A stretch of DNA of 31,588 nucleotides from Phytophthora sp. 'mugwort' (Eukaryota > Oomycota > Peronosporomycetes > Peronosporales > Peronosporaceae). This document shows positions 1 to 9,964 of the stretch, piece after piece. A model generated the notes under the pieces. The model had not been told where the DNA came from, ran no database searches, and worked only from the letters and a program-made list of their open reading frames with translations. Each line of letters begins with the position of its first letter. The first letter of the stretch is position 1. Made by a program: the position numbers and the translations under genes. Location: the NCBI GenBank assembly GCA_033558025.1, contig JAUCEF010000140.1, forward strand, positions 1 to 31,588. Direction: 5' to 3'.

Positions 1-1295
1 ATAATTGTTTTTATAATAGTAAAAAGGGTTATGTGTAAGCCTTTTTGAATATTGGGGAACCACCCTCAAAACCTTTTAAAAATTAATGATCGATAGTGGA
101 CAAGTACTGTAAAGGAAAGGTGAAAAAGAACTTTTGAGTTTGAAATAATTCTGAAACTTAATGTTAACAATCAATTGAAACTTTTTTAAAAAGTAACAGT
201 GTACCTTTTGCATAATGGGCCAGCAAGTTTATTTTTATAGCAAGCTTAATTTAATAAAGTAGGCGTAGATAAATCAAGTTTTAAAAAGCTTTTTAGTTAT
301 ATAAATAAGACCCGAAACTGAGTGATCTAACCATGAACAGATTGAAAAATAGGTAAAACTATTTGAAGGATCGAACTCACATATGTGGCAAAATATGGAG
401 ATGATTTGTGGTTAGGAGTGAAAGGCTAATCAAACTCAGAGATAGCTGGTTTTCCGCGAAATCTATTGAAGTAGAGCATTTAAAATCTTTTTTTGGGGTA
501 GAGCACTCATTGAGCTAGGGGGTGTAAAAACTTACTGAATTCTTGGAAACTCCGAATACAAAAAAAAGTAATTTAAATAGACAGACATTAGGCGCTAAGG
601 TCTTTTGTCAAAAGGGAAACAGCCCAGATTGATCGCTAAGGTCTCTAAATAATATTCTAAGTGAAAAAGGAAGTGAAAAAATGATTACAACCCATAGGTA
701 GGCTTGGAAGCAGCCATCCTTTAAAGAAAGCGTAATAGCTCATTGGTCTAGTTTTTTTGCGCCTAAAATGTATCGAGACTTAAGAAATTTACCGAAGCGG
801 CAAGTTTTATTTTTAATAAAACGGTAGCGGAACATTCTGTATGTTAATAAAGATATATTGTGAAATATGTTGAAGATATCAGAAAAGAAAATGCTGGCAT
901 TAGTAACAAAAAATAACGAATATAAATCGTTATCACCGTAAATCCAAGGGTTTCTATGTTAAGATGTATTACATAGAGTGAAACGGCCCCTAAGAAAGAT
1001 TTGACGAAAGCAGATTTTGATGGGATAATTTTTAAATTAAATTTTTTTAAAAAAGTGACAAAAATTTTTAATTTTTCAGGAAATAGCTTTTTTAATTAAA
1101 AACCGTACCCTAAACCGACACAGGTGGATAGGTCGAGTAGACTAAGGTGAATGAGAGAACTATATTGAAGGAACTCGGCAAAATGACTTTGTAACTTCGG
1201 GATAAAAAGTACCTAATTATTTTTAATAATTAGGTGTCACAAAATAGGGGGTTGCGACTGTTTAATAAAAACTTAGGACTCTGCTAAATGGTAAC

Positions 1296-1333
<38 letters not shown>

Positions 1334-1391
1334 ATTAAAAGGAAATGTTTGCGCATTAAATGGAAGTCCCAGTAAACGGCGGCCGTAACTC

Positions 1392-1448
<57 letters not shown>

Positions 1449-1884
1449 TGTAACGACATCCCCGCTGTCTCCAATATAGACTCAGTGAATTTGAATTATC
1501 CGTGAAGATGCGGATTTTCTATAGTTAGACGGAAAGACCCCGTGAACCTTTACTACATCTTTATATTGTTATTTTATCTAATATGTGTAGTATAAGTGGT
1601 AATCTTTTAAACCTTTACGCTAGTAAATTGTATAGATATTCTTGAAATACCACTCTTATTAAAATAAATAACTAATATTTTTTAAATAGACATTGTATGG
1701 TTGGTAGTTTGACTGGGGCGGTCACCTCCTAAAGAGTAACGGAGGTGTACAAAGGTAAGCTCAAATTGGATAATATTATCAATTGTAGAGCATAATGGTA
1801 AAAGCTTGCTTGACTGTAAGATAGACATATCAAACAGGGACGAAAGTCGGTCATAGTGATCCGATAATTCTTTGTGGAAAGATT

Positions 1885-1927
<43 letters not shown>

Positions 1928-2005
1928 GACTCCTAAGAGCTCCTATCGACGGAGTCGTTTGGCACCTCGATGTCGACTCATCACATCCTGGAGCTGAAGA
2001 AGGTT

Positions 2006-2045
<40 letters not shown>

Positions 2046-2335
2046 TTGGGTTTAGAACGTCGTGAGACAGTTTGGTTCCTATCTTCTATAGATATTTTGA
2101 AAAATGCAAGAATCTAACTCTAGTACGAGAGGACCGAGAAGGGTAAATCTCTGGTGTATCGGTTGTTGAGAGGCATAGCCGAGTAGCTAAATTTATTTTG
2201 GATAATTACTGAAAGCATCTAAGTAAGAAACCATTCTTAAAAATTTTTCATATAAAAACTGTAAAAGATGATTACATTAATAGGTTTTAAGTATAAGTAT
2301 TGTAAAATATTTAGCTTAAAAATACTAAAAGTTTT
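1..2335 (+). rRNA. rnl: Large subunit ribosomal RNA, 5' truncated by the window edge
   Basis: The sequence opens inside domain I of a 23S-like rRNA: the stretch near 90-125 (cgatagtggacaagtactgt, aaggaaaggtgaaaaagaac) matches the region around E. coli position 450. Hallmarks follow in order: the GTPase-centre region, ggtcctaaggtagcgaaatt near 1396, the peptidyl transferase core (gggataacaggctgat near 1914), and the sarcin-ricin loop (agtacgagaggacc near 2122). The 3' end is set at about 2335 by matching the last helices (gaaagcatctaagta onward) and leaves about 20 nt before trnN. About 430 nt of 5' sequence is absent. I saw no intron. The RNA is bacterial-like and only moderately reduced. Confidence 0.97.
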
Positions 2336-2355
2336 AAAAATTAAAATATAATTAT

Positions 2356-2427
2356 TTCTTTGTAGCTCAACGGTAGAGCAAATGGCTGTTAACCATTAGG
2401 TTGTAGGTTCAAATCCTATCAAAGAAG
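2356..2427 (+). tRNA. trnN: tRNA-Asn (GUU)
   Basis: Cloverleaf with acceptor ttctttg/caaagaa, D-stem gctc/gagc, anticodon loop ctgttaa (GTT) and T-arm gtagg-ttcaaat-cctat. It is first in a five-tRNA run after rnl. Confidence 0.95.
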
Positions 2428-2439
2428 TTTTATATTTTA

Positions 2440-2528
2440 GGTCGAATAGCCAAGTCAGGTTTAAGGCAGTAGTTTGCTAAACTATCAGTTAATTTATTAA
2501 CTCGTGGGTTCAAATCCCACTTCGACTT
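2440..2528 (+). tRNA. trnS: tRNA-Ser (GCU)
   Basis: Long variable-arm (class II) tRNA with anticodon GCT in tttgctaaa and T-arm gtggg-ttcaaat-cccac. The acceptor is ggtcgaa/ttcgact with a terminal G-U. No Ser(UGA) tRNA for UCN codons is seen in the window. Confidence 0.93.
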
Positions 2529-2552
2529 ATTTTATTAATAAAGTATTAATAA

Positions 2553-2624
2553 GATGATGTAGTTTAATGGTAGAGCGTGGGAATCATAATCCTAATGTTG
2601 TAGGTTCAAATCCTACCATCATTA
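2553..2624 (+). tRNA. tRNA with CAU anticodon: elongator Met, or Ile reading AUA
   Basis: Acceptor gatgatg/catcatt, anticodon stem tggga/tccta, loop atcataa (CAT), T-arm gtagg-ttcaaat-cctac. It is clearly different from the initiator-like CAT tRNA 105 bp downstream. It could be elongator Met, or a lysidine-modified Ile tRNA. The AUA codon is common in these genes and the other Ile tRNA (GAU) cannot read it, so the identity stays open. Confidence 0.9.
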
Positions 2625-2636
2625 ATTATCTTTAAA

Positions 2637-2711
2637 CGGAAGGTAGCATAGTCTGGCTAATGCGTCTGTTTTGGGAACAGAAGATCAAAGGTTCAAATCC
2701 TTTTCTTCCGA
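2637..2711 (+). tRNA. trnP: tRNA-Pro (UGG)
   Basis: Acceptor cggaagg/tcttccg, anticodon stem tctgt/acaga with loop tttggga (TGG), T-arm aaagg-ttcaaat-ccttt. Confidence 0.95.
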
Positions 2712-2729
2712 AAAAGGAAGAAAATATAA

Positions 2730-2801
2730 GATGAGATAGAGTAATAGGTAACTTATCAGGCTCATAATCTGAAGATGTAGGTTCAAATCCTACTCTCATC
2801 A
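2730..2801 (+). tRNA. trnfM: Initiator tRNA-Met (CAU)
   Basis: The anticodon arm tcagg-ctcataa-tctga and the adjoining D-arm (ataggtaac) resemble bacterial initiator tRNA closely, which is why it is called the initiator rather than its neighbour. The acceptor gatgaga/tctcatc is fully paired, including pair 1-72, which bacterial initiators leave unpaired. Confidence 0.88.
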
Positions 2802-2823
2802 TTTTAAAATTAATATATAATTT

Positions 2824-3195
2824 ATGATTCAAATTCAAACTAAATTAAAAGTAAATGATAATAGTGGTATTAAAATAGGACAATGTATAAAAATTTATAA
2901 AAAAAAAATTGGAAAAATTGGGGATACAATTTTAATTTCTGCTAAAAAATTACGTTTAAATCAAAAAAAAAAAATTAAAATAATTAAAGGAGATTTATTT
3001 AAAGCTTTAATTATACATACAACATATCAAAAAAAAAGTACAATAGGTAATATAATAAAATTTGATAAAAATTGTATAATTATTTTAAATAATCAAAATA
3101 AACCCCTAGGAACACGTATATTTGGTCCGATTACTTCTGAATTTCGGAAGAAAAAAAATTTCAAAATATTAGCATTAGCTTCAAATATTTTATAA
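2824..3195 (+). CDS. rpl14: Mitochondrial ribosomal protein uL14
   Basis: The 123-residue product is a full-length uL14, a protein that lies beside the sarcin-ricin loop on the large subunit. The N-terminal strand IQIQTKLKVNDNSGIK and the C-terminal block LGTRIFGPITSEFRKKKNF are the family signatures, with a Lys-rich middle. It starts at ATG 22 nt after trnfM and ends 6 nt before rpl5, so the pair is almost certainly co-transcribed. The order rpl14-rpl5 is a remnant of the bacterial spc operon. The usual next genes (rps14, rps8, rpl6) are absent here. Confidence 0.95.
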   Translation: MIQIQTKLKVNDNSGIKIGQCIKIYKKKIGKIGDTILISAKKLRLNQKKKIKIIKGDLFKALIIHTTYQKKSTIGNIIKFDKNCIIILNNQNKPLGTRIFGPITSEFRKKKNFKILALASNIL

Positions 3196-3201
3196 AAATA
3201 T

Positions 3202-3729
3202 ATGAAAAAAAATTTACAAATCCATTATCAAAATATTACTATATACGATCTTTTAACAAAATTAAATTTTAAAAATATATTTGAAATACCTAAAATAAGT
3301 AAAATATGTTTAAATATTGGTTTTAAAAACGCTAATATTGAAAAAAAAAAATTAATTAATATAATTTTACTTTTAAAATTAATAACAAATCAAAAACCTA
3401 TAATAACAAAATCAAAAAAAAATAATATTTTTTTAAAAATCAAAAAAAATTCAATTATAGGTTGTAAAATAACTTTAAGAAAAAAAAATATTTTTAATTT
3501 TTTAGAAAAAATTTTGATTTTTCTTTTTCAAAATTTAACTAAAATAAATTTTAATTTTAAAAATCAAAATATTTTAAATTTTCAAATTCGAAATATTTTA
3601 GATTTTTTTGAATTAAAAACTGAATTTTTAAAATTCAAAGATATACCTCCAATAGATGTTTCTATTCATACAAATGCAAAAAATCATTATGAATTATTTT
3701 TATTATTAAATTCACTATTTTTATTATAA
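3202..3729 (+). CDS. rpl5: Mitochondrial ribosomal protein uL5
   Basis: The 175-residue protein aligns by eye with uL5, the 5S-rRNA/central protuberance protein. It has IPKISKICLNIGFKNA near residues 27-42, then a helix leading to TNQKPIITKSKKN (family T-G-Q-K-P pattern), then IIGCKITLRKK. It is extremely rich in Lys, Asn, Ile and Phe, as expected at this AT content. It follows rpl14 after 6 nt and is followed 13 nt later by trnG(GCC). No 5S rRNA gene was recognised in the window, so its RNA partner is unknown here. Confidence 0.92.
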   Translation: MKKNLQIHYQNITIYDLLTKLNFKNIFEIPKISKICLNIGFKNANIEKKKLINIILLLKLITNQKPIITKSKKNNIFLKIKKNSIIGCKITLRKKNIFNFLEKILIFLFQNLTKINFNFKNQNILNFQIRNILDFFELKTEFLKFKDIPPIDVSIHTNAKNHYELFLLLNSLFLL

Positions 3730-3742
3730 AAATAATTTATTA

Positions 3743-3814
3743 GCAAAAATAGCTCAATGGTAGAGTATAACCTTGCCAAGGTTAATGTTGAGGGTTCAAA
3801 TCCCTTTTTTTGCT
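3743..3814 (+). tRNA. trnG: tRNA-Gly (GCC)
   Basis: Acceptor gcaaaaa/tttttgc, anticodon GCC in ccttgccaagg, T-arm gaggg-ttcaaat-ccctt. One of two Gly isoacceptors in the window. Confidence 0.95.
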
Positions 3815-3914
3815 TAATTCAAATAAATGTACCCAAAGGCAGTATTTGGTATTTCCATTTTTTAATTAGGGAATAATATTAGTATTGACATTTATTTACT
3901 TCTTTATAAAAATT

Positions 3915-4445
3915 ATGATTTTTTTTAACATTATTAAAAGGATATTTTTTGCTTATAATCTATATAAAATTATACAAGATATATTAAAAATACATCCTAA
4001 ATTTTTTCAAAATATTTTTAAATTTATTTTAATTCTTTTACCTCTTGAAATAACTTTATTAGAAGATTTTATAGATTTAGAGACTGAGGCTGAGGAAGCT
4101 GCTTTAAAAAAAGAAGAAAAACCTAAAAGTATTTTAAAAAGAATTGACGATAATATGCCAACTATTTTCGTTTTTTTTTTTTTATCTTTTTTGTTTTATT
4201 TATTTCTAGATGCTTTTTTTTTTGATAGCGACAATTTCCCAAGCGATTTTCCTAGTAATTTTTCAACTGATTTAAATTTTGATTCAGATAGTGACTCTTT
4301 ACCAAAACCACCAAAAAGAAAAATTACAAGATCTGGAAATCCTCTGAATCTATATAGATATTTTCATTATTTAGATGTTGAAACAGGTGAACGTATAGAT
4401 GATATCGATCGATTAGATCCTGATACTTATGAAATAGTGGATTAA
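3915..4445 (+). CDS. Unidentified ORF, membrane protein of 176 aa
   Basis: I do not recognise this protein. The first ATG gives 176 residues; an in-frame TTG at 3885 would add ten. It has a hydrophobic, aromatic-rich N-terminus, a second hydrophobic patch near residues 35-47 (FKFILILLPLEI), and a charged stretch rich in Glu and Lys at 50-75. A strong membrane segment follows near 80-102 (TIFVFFFLSFLFYLFLDAFF). After it come an Asp/Ser-rich acidic tail, a basic patch (KPPKRK) and an acidic C-terminus. It lies between trnG(GCC) and trnG(UCC) on the same strand as its neighbours. Its Asp/Ser-rich soluble part is less Lys/Asn-skewed than the ribosomal proteins nearby, which argues for a real gene. 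A divergent form of a known mitochondrial membrane gene cannot be excluded. Confidence 0.65.
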   Translation: MIFFNIIKRIFFAYNLYKIIQDILKIHPKFFQNIFKFILILLPLEITLLEDFIDLETEAEEAALKKEEKPKSILKRIDDNMPTIFVFFFLSFLFYLFLDAFFFDSDNFPSDFPSNFSTDLNFDSDSDSLPKPPKRKITRSGNPLNLYRYFHYLDVETGERIDDIDRLDPDTYEIVD

Positions 4446-4506
4446 TTTATTCCACTTTTTCTTTTTTAAAACAATAATAAACATTTTTTAAACAATAAAA
4501 ATATAC

Positions 4507-4578
4507 GTGATTATAGATTAATTGGTAAATCCTTTATCTTCCAAGTAAATATTATGGGTTCAAATCCCATTAATCACA
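4507..4578 (+). tRNA. trnG: tRNA-Gly (UCC)
   Basis: Acceptor gtgatta/taatcac, anticodon stem tttat/gtaaa with loop cttccaa (TCC), T-arm atggg-ttcaaat-cccat. It reads GGA and GGG. Confidence 0.93.
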
Positions 4579-4595
4579 TATTTAAAATATCTTTA

Positions 4596-4679
4596 GGAGA
4601 AATGGCTGAGTGGTTAAAAGCGGCAGACTGTAAATTTGTTGAAATATTTTCTACGTAGGTTCAAATCCTACTTTCTCCA
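4596..4679 (+). tRNA. trnY: tRNA-Tyr (GUA)
   Basis: Class II tRNA with a long variable arm, as in bacterial tRNA-Tyr. Acceptor ggagaaa/tttctcc, anticodon GTA in gactgtaaatt, T-arm gtagg-ttcaaat-cctac. Confidence 0.93.
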
Positions 4680-5044
4680 ATAAAGATCTAAAAAAAAAAA
4701 AGGATAAACAAATTAAAAAAAGGATAAAAAGATAAAATATCTTTAAATAGTTAAGTTAAAAAGATATTTATCTTTTCAACAAAAAATTCAAAAACATATT
4801 TAGGGGGGGATCCTTTTCAAAAAATAATATTTTTTTTTCGTGATACAAAGAAATTTTTATTAATAACTAATTGAATTTTTAAAAATTAAAAAATTTTAAT
4901 CCTTTAAGACAATATAAGACAATATAAGACAATATAAGACAATATAAGACAATATAAGACAAAAATTAATATAAGAATGTTATAATATTAAATTTTTAAA
5001 TATTTGTTATTTTAAAAATTAATATTAAATAATTAATATAAAAC
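4680..5044 (+). promoter_or_regulatory. Non-coding leader upstream of rns
   Basis: This 365-bp gap has no gene. It holds an imperfect stem-loop at about 4731-4777 (gataaaatatcttt against aaagatatttatc), a run of seven G at 4803-4809 that stands out in this AT-rich DNA, a five-unit 10-bp tandem repeat (4911-4960), and an octamer CTTTAAGA at 4902-4909 shared with motifs upstream of cox2, atp9 and nad5. The position before rns suggests a promoter or processing region, but that is inference. Confidence 0.4.
4911..4960 (+). repeat. Short tandem repeat, five exact copies of a 10-mer
   Basis: Five perfect head-to-tail copies of aatataagac, preceded by a partial unit (tttaagac), lie about 90 bp before the 5' end of rns. 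Perfect identity suggests recent slippage or active homogenisation. The copy number may vary between strains. Confidence 0.97.
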
Positions 5045-5902
5045 TTAAATAGAGTTTGATCCTGGCTCAGAATAAATGCTATCGGTATGCTTAACACATG
5101 CAAGTTGAATGTTTTTAAAACATAGCGAACGGGTGAGTAACACGTGAATTATCTACCTTTTAATTCAGAATAATTATTTTTATAAAAATACTGAATAAAT
5201 TAATTAAAGTTTTTAACGTTAAAAGATGAGTTTGCGCAAGATTATGGTAGTTGGTAGTTTAATAGACAACCAAGCCTATTATCTTTAGCTGGTTTGAAAG
5301 AATGATCAGCCACATTGGGACTGAGACACGGCCCAAACTTTTTTAAAGGCAGCAGTGGGGAATTTTGGACAATGAGCGGAAGCTTGATCCAGCAATACCG
5401 AGTGGGTGATGACGGCTAATTAGGTTGTAAAGCTCTTTCATTAAGGAGGAAAATGACAGTACTTAAAAAAGAAGTTCCGGCTAATACCCGTGCCAGCAGC
5501 CGCGGTAATACGGGAGGAGCGAGCATTATTCGGGATGATTAGGCGTAAAGGGTTTGTAGGTAGTTTTTTAAGTTGAAAGAAACAAATTAAAGCTCAACTT
5601 TATACATTTTTTCAAAACTGATAAACTGGAGTATAAATAGAGGATAATGGAATTTCTATTGGAGTGATAAAATACGTTGATAATAGAAGGAAGACCTATG
5701 GCGAAGGCAATTATCTGGGTATATACTGACACTGAGAAACGAAAGCTTGGGTAGCGAACGGGATTAGAGACCCCGGTAGTCCATGCTGTAAACGATGAGT
5801 GCTAATATTTAGAATTTTTAGATATAACAGCTAACGCGTTAAGCACTCCGCCTGAAAAGTATAATCGCAAGATTGAAATTCAAAGGAATTGACGGGAGTC
5901 TA

Positions 5903-5934
<32 letters not shown>

Positions 5935-6550
5935 AATACGCGCAGAACCTTACCAACTCTTGCTAATTTTTATTTAAAATTTTTATATAAAAAACAGGTG
6001 TTGCATGGCTGTCGTCAGCTCGTGTTGTGAAATGTTTGGTTAAATCCTTTAACGAGCGCAACCCCTATGATTAGTTACTAATTTATTATAAATAGATAAA
6101 AGTACTCTAATGAAAAAATTAATGATAGGTTAATGGAAGGTGGGGATGACGTCAAGTCTTCATGGCCCTTATGAGTTGGGCTACACACGTGCTACAATGA
6201 TAATTACAATGAGAAGCAATAATGATATAAGTTGGAGCAAATCTTCAAAAATTATCTTAGTTCGAATTAAGGGCTGAAACTCGCCCTTATGAAGTTGGAA
6301 TCGCTAGTAATCGCAGAACAGCATGCTGCGGTGAATATGTTACTGGACTTTGTACACACCGCCCGTCACATCAGGGAAGTTGATTGTTTTTAAAATAATT
6401 TTTAATTCTTTTATAAAATTTAATAATTATTTAAATAAAATAATTTAAAATTTTTATAAAATAAATTATAATTCCTAAAAAGTGGTTAGTAACTTTGATG
6501 AAGTCGTAACAAGGTAGTCGTAGGGGAACCTGTGTCTGGAAGAGATCTTT
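5045..6550 (+). rRNA. rns: Small subunit ribosomal RNA
   Basis: A complete 16S-like rRNA of about 1.5 kb. The 5' end carries agagtttgatcctggctcag. Internal landmarks are gtgccagcagccgcggtaat near 5489, the 790 loop region (ggattagagaccccggtagt), the 900 region (caaaggaattgacggg), gcatgtggtttaattcga and the decoding site (tgtacacaccgcccgtcac near 6350). The 3' end is at gtcgtaacaaggtagtcg...gaacctgtgtctgga. After helix 45 the sequence reads agagatcttt, so the bacterial CCUCC anti-Shine-Dalgarno is absent. Ends are estimated to within about 10 nt. Confidence 0.97.
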
Positions 6551-6580
6551 AAGCATTCTTAAATTAAAATTAAAAGTCTT

Positions 6581-6652
6581 AGGAAAATAGTTTAATTGGT
6601 AAAATCATAGTCTCCAAAATTATTGTTATGGGTTCAAGTCCCATTTTTCCTG
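6581..6652 (+). tRNA. trnW: tRNA-Trp (CCA)
   Basis: Acceptor aggaaaa/ttttcct, anticodon stem atagt/attat with loop ctccaaa (CCA), T-arm atggg-ttcaagt-cccat. A CCA rather than UCA anticodon means UGA is not expected to be read as Trp. Confidence 0.94.
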
Positions 6653-7244
6653 TTTATTATAAAATATTATAAATCAAAAAAATTTTATAATATCTGAAAT
6701 TAATTAAATTCAAGTTATAAAAATAAAATTTTATTTAAAATACTTTTTAATCAAAGGGAATTTAAATTTAGATTTATAATATTTTATAATAAATATAGTT
6801 TTATATGTTTAAAATAAAAATATTATTATAAATATTCAATTTTAAAATTACTCCATTATTCCTAAAAAAATATTCATAAACAGATTAATTAATGTTTATA
6901 TTAAGAAAACATTCTCAATATTAAATAATTTTAATTTATTAGTTAATATTATTGATTAATCGTTAAATGAATACTCTTTAAATAATTATTATTTCATTTT
7001 TATTATATTCTACATTAATATTTATTATTGTATATAAAAACATTTTAAAAATAATATGATTATTTAATATAAATTATTTTAATTTTTAAAAAATTTTATA
7101 TTCTTTAAGAAAAAAAAAAAATAATTCAATTATTTTTACAATATAAATAATAAAATTTATATTTTTTCTTGAATATTAATATTCAAAAACTCTTAATTTT
7201 GTATATATTAAAAATTAAATAAAATAATAAATTTCAAGTATATT
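6653..7244 (+). promoter_or_regulatory. Largest inter-gene spacer (592 bp) before cox2
   Basis: No gene or RNA was recognised. All frames are broken by frequent stops, and the longest ATG-led readings are under about 12 codons. The base composition is almost pure A/T. The only notable element is TATTCTTTAAGA at 7099-7110, 134 nt before cox2, shared with the atp9 and nad5 upstream regions. The spacer could hold a promoter or origin, but nothing in the sequence proves it. Confidence 0.4.
7099..7110 (+). promoter_or_regulatory. Shared 12-mer TATTCTTTAAGA upstream of cox2
   Basis: The exact 12-mer also occurs upstream of atp9 and, on the other strand, upstream of nad5, each time in the orientation of the downstream gene. 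A promoter or transcript-processing signal is the natural guess. There is no functional evidence. Confidence 0.35.
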
Positions 7245-8021
7245 ATGACAATAATAAATTATATAAATAATCAATTCACTTTTTTAGATATGGCTGAACC
7301 TTGGCAATTAGGTTTTCAAGATCCAGCAACACCTGTTATGGAAGGTATTATTAATTTTCATCATGATTTAATGTTTTTTTTAATTATGATTACTGTATTT
7401 GTTTGTTGGATGTTATTTAGAGTTATTACTCTTTTTGATGAAAAAAAAAATAAAATTCCAGCAACAATTGTACATGGTGCTACTATTGAAATTATTTGGA
7501 CTTCTATTCCAGCCTTAATTTTATTAACGGTAGCTATTCCATCTTTTGCTTTATTATATTCAATGGATGAAGTAATTGATCCTATTATTACTTTAAAAGT
7601 AATTGGTAGTCAATGGTATTGGAGTTATGAATATTCAGATAATTTAGAATTTTCTGATGAACCTTTAATTTTTGATAGTTATATGATTCAAGAAGATGAT
7701 TTAGCAATAGGTCAATTTAGAATTTTAGAAGTTGATAATCGTGTGGTTGTTCCAACTAATAGTCATATTCGAGTATTAATTACTGCTTCAGATGTTTTAC
7801 ATTCATGGGCAATACCTTCATTAGGTATAAAATTAGATGCTTGTCCTGGTCGTTTAAATCAAACATCAATGTTTATTAAACGTGAAGGTGTTTTTTATGG
7901 ACAATGTAGTGAAATTTGTGGAGTAAATCATGGATTTATGCCTATTGTTGTAGAAGCTGTTTCATTAGAAGATTATTTAATTTGGTTAAAAAATAAAATC
8001 AATTTTGATTTTAATATATAA
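7245..8021 (+). CDS. cox2: Cytochrome c oxidase subunit 2
   Basis: The 258-residue protein is the Cu-A subunit of complex IV, taking electrons from cytochrome c at the intermembrane face of the inner membrane. Two membrane hairpin helices are visible (about residues 40-65 and 82-108), followed by the soluble cupredoxin domain with the aromatic loop [10 protein letters not shown]. The Cu-A ligands are all present: the His in [10 protein letters not shown] and the cluster [14 protein letters not shown]. The N-terminus starts at ATG ahead of [15 protein letters not shown], and I see no presequence. It is followed by the mini-ORF at 8035 and then cox1 on the same strand. Confidence 0.98.
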   Translation: MTIINYINNQFTFLDMAEPWQLGFQDPATPVMEGIINFHHDLMFFLIMITVFVCWMLFRVITLFDEKKNKIPATIVHGATIEIIWTSIPALILLTVAIPSFALLYSMDEVIDPIITLKVIGSQWYWSYEYSDNLEFSDEPLIFDSYMIQEDDLAIGQFRILEVDNRVVVPTNSHIRVLITASDVLHSWAIPSLGIKLDACPGRLNQTSMFIKREGVFYGQCSEICGVNHGFMPIVVEAVSLEDYLIWLKNKINFDFNI

Positions 8022-8034
8022 TTAAAAAATTTTT

Positions 8035-8133
8035 ATGGTATTTAAAATCATTGGTATAATTTTTTTAATATTATTACTATTTACTGATATTAAAAAATTA
8101 ATTAATAAAATCAAACAATTTTTCAATAAATAA
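8035..8133 (+). CDS. 32-aa mini-ORF with TatA-like layout (tentative)
   Basis: An ATG-led frame of 32 codons lies 13 nt after the cox2 stop. It has a short hydrophobic helix at residues 5-16 (IIGIIFLILLLF), a short turn (TD), and an amphipathic basic helix (IKKLINKIKQFF). This resembles the minimal TatA core of the twin-arginine translocase: a membrane helix ending LLF, two spacer residues, then KKL and an amphipathic helix. Known mitochondrial TatA proteins are longer, the hinge Gly is missing, and no tatC is seen in the window. It may be a chance frame in AT-rich DNA. Confidence 0.3.
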   Translation: MVFKIIGIIFLILLLFTDIKKLINKIKQFFNK

Positions 8134-8243
8134 AAATAATTTATTTTTTTGATAATAAAAAATTAAAAAAACCAACGCTTTTTTTGATTTAAAAATAAAA
8201 TATATAATTTTGCATTTAAAATAAAATTTAAAAATATAAATAA

Positions 8244-9722
<1,479 letters not shown>

Positions 9723-9732
9723 AAAAAATTTT

Positions 9733-9774
9733 TATAATTATTAATAATTAAATTAATCTTTATTAATAATTATA
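9733..9774 (+). terminator. Stem-loop after cox1
   Basis: An inverted repeat, ataattattaata against tattaataattat, starts 10 nt after the cox1 stop and forms a 13-14 bp stem with a loop of about 14 nt. A second small hairpin, ACCG-TTTTA-CGGT, sits at 9799-9811. These could stabilise or process the cox1 3' end. Confidence 0.45.
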
Positions 9775-9964
9775 TTAAAAATTTTTAATTTAATTAATAC
9801 CGTTTTACGGTGTTTTATAAAAATTTAAAATTTTTATATTATTTAAGAGAAAAAAATATTAGTAAAATTTAAATAAAAAAAAATATTAAATCTCAAAAAT
9901 TAAATCAAATAAAAATTTAATTAATAACAAATTAATTATTAATAAAATAATTTAAATTATAATT

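Noticed and set aside
2632..2838. 68-codon open frame on the - strand
   Set aside because: It lies entirely over trnP and trnfM and has no protein-like features.
4911..4960. Possible CRISPR-like array
   Set aside because: The units are 10 bp with no spacers, so this is a simple tandem repeat in a mitochondrial genome.
6653..7244. A hidden gene or tRNA in the 592-bp spacer
   Set aside because: No cloverleaf, no conserved protein motif and no ATG frame above about 12 codons.
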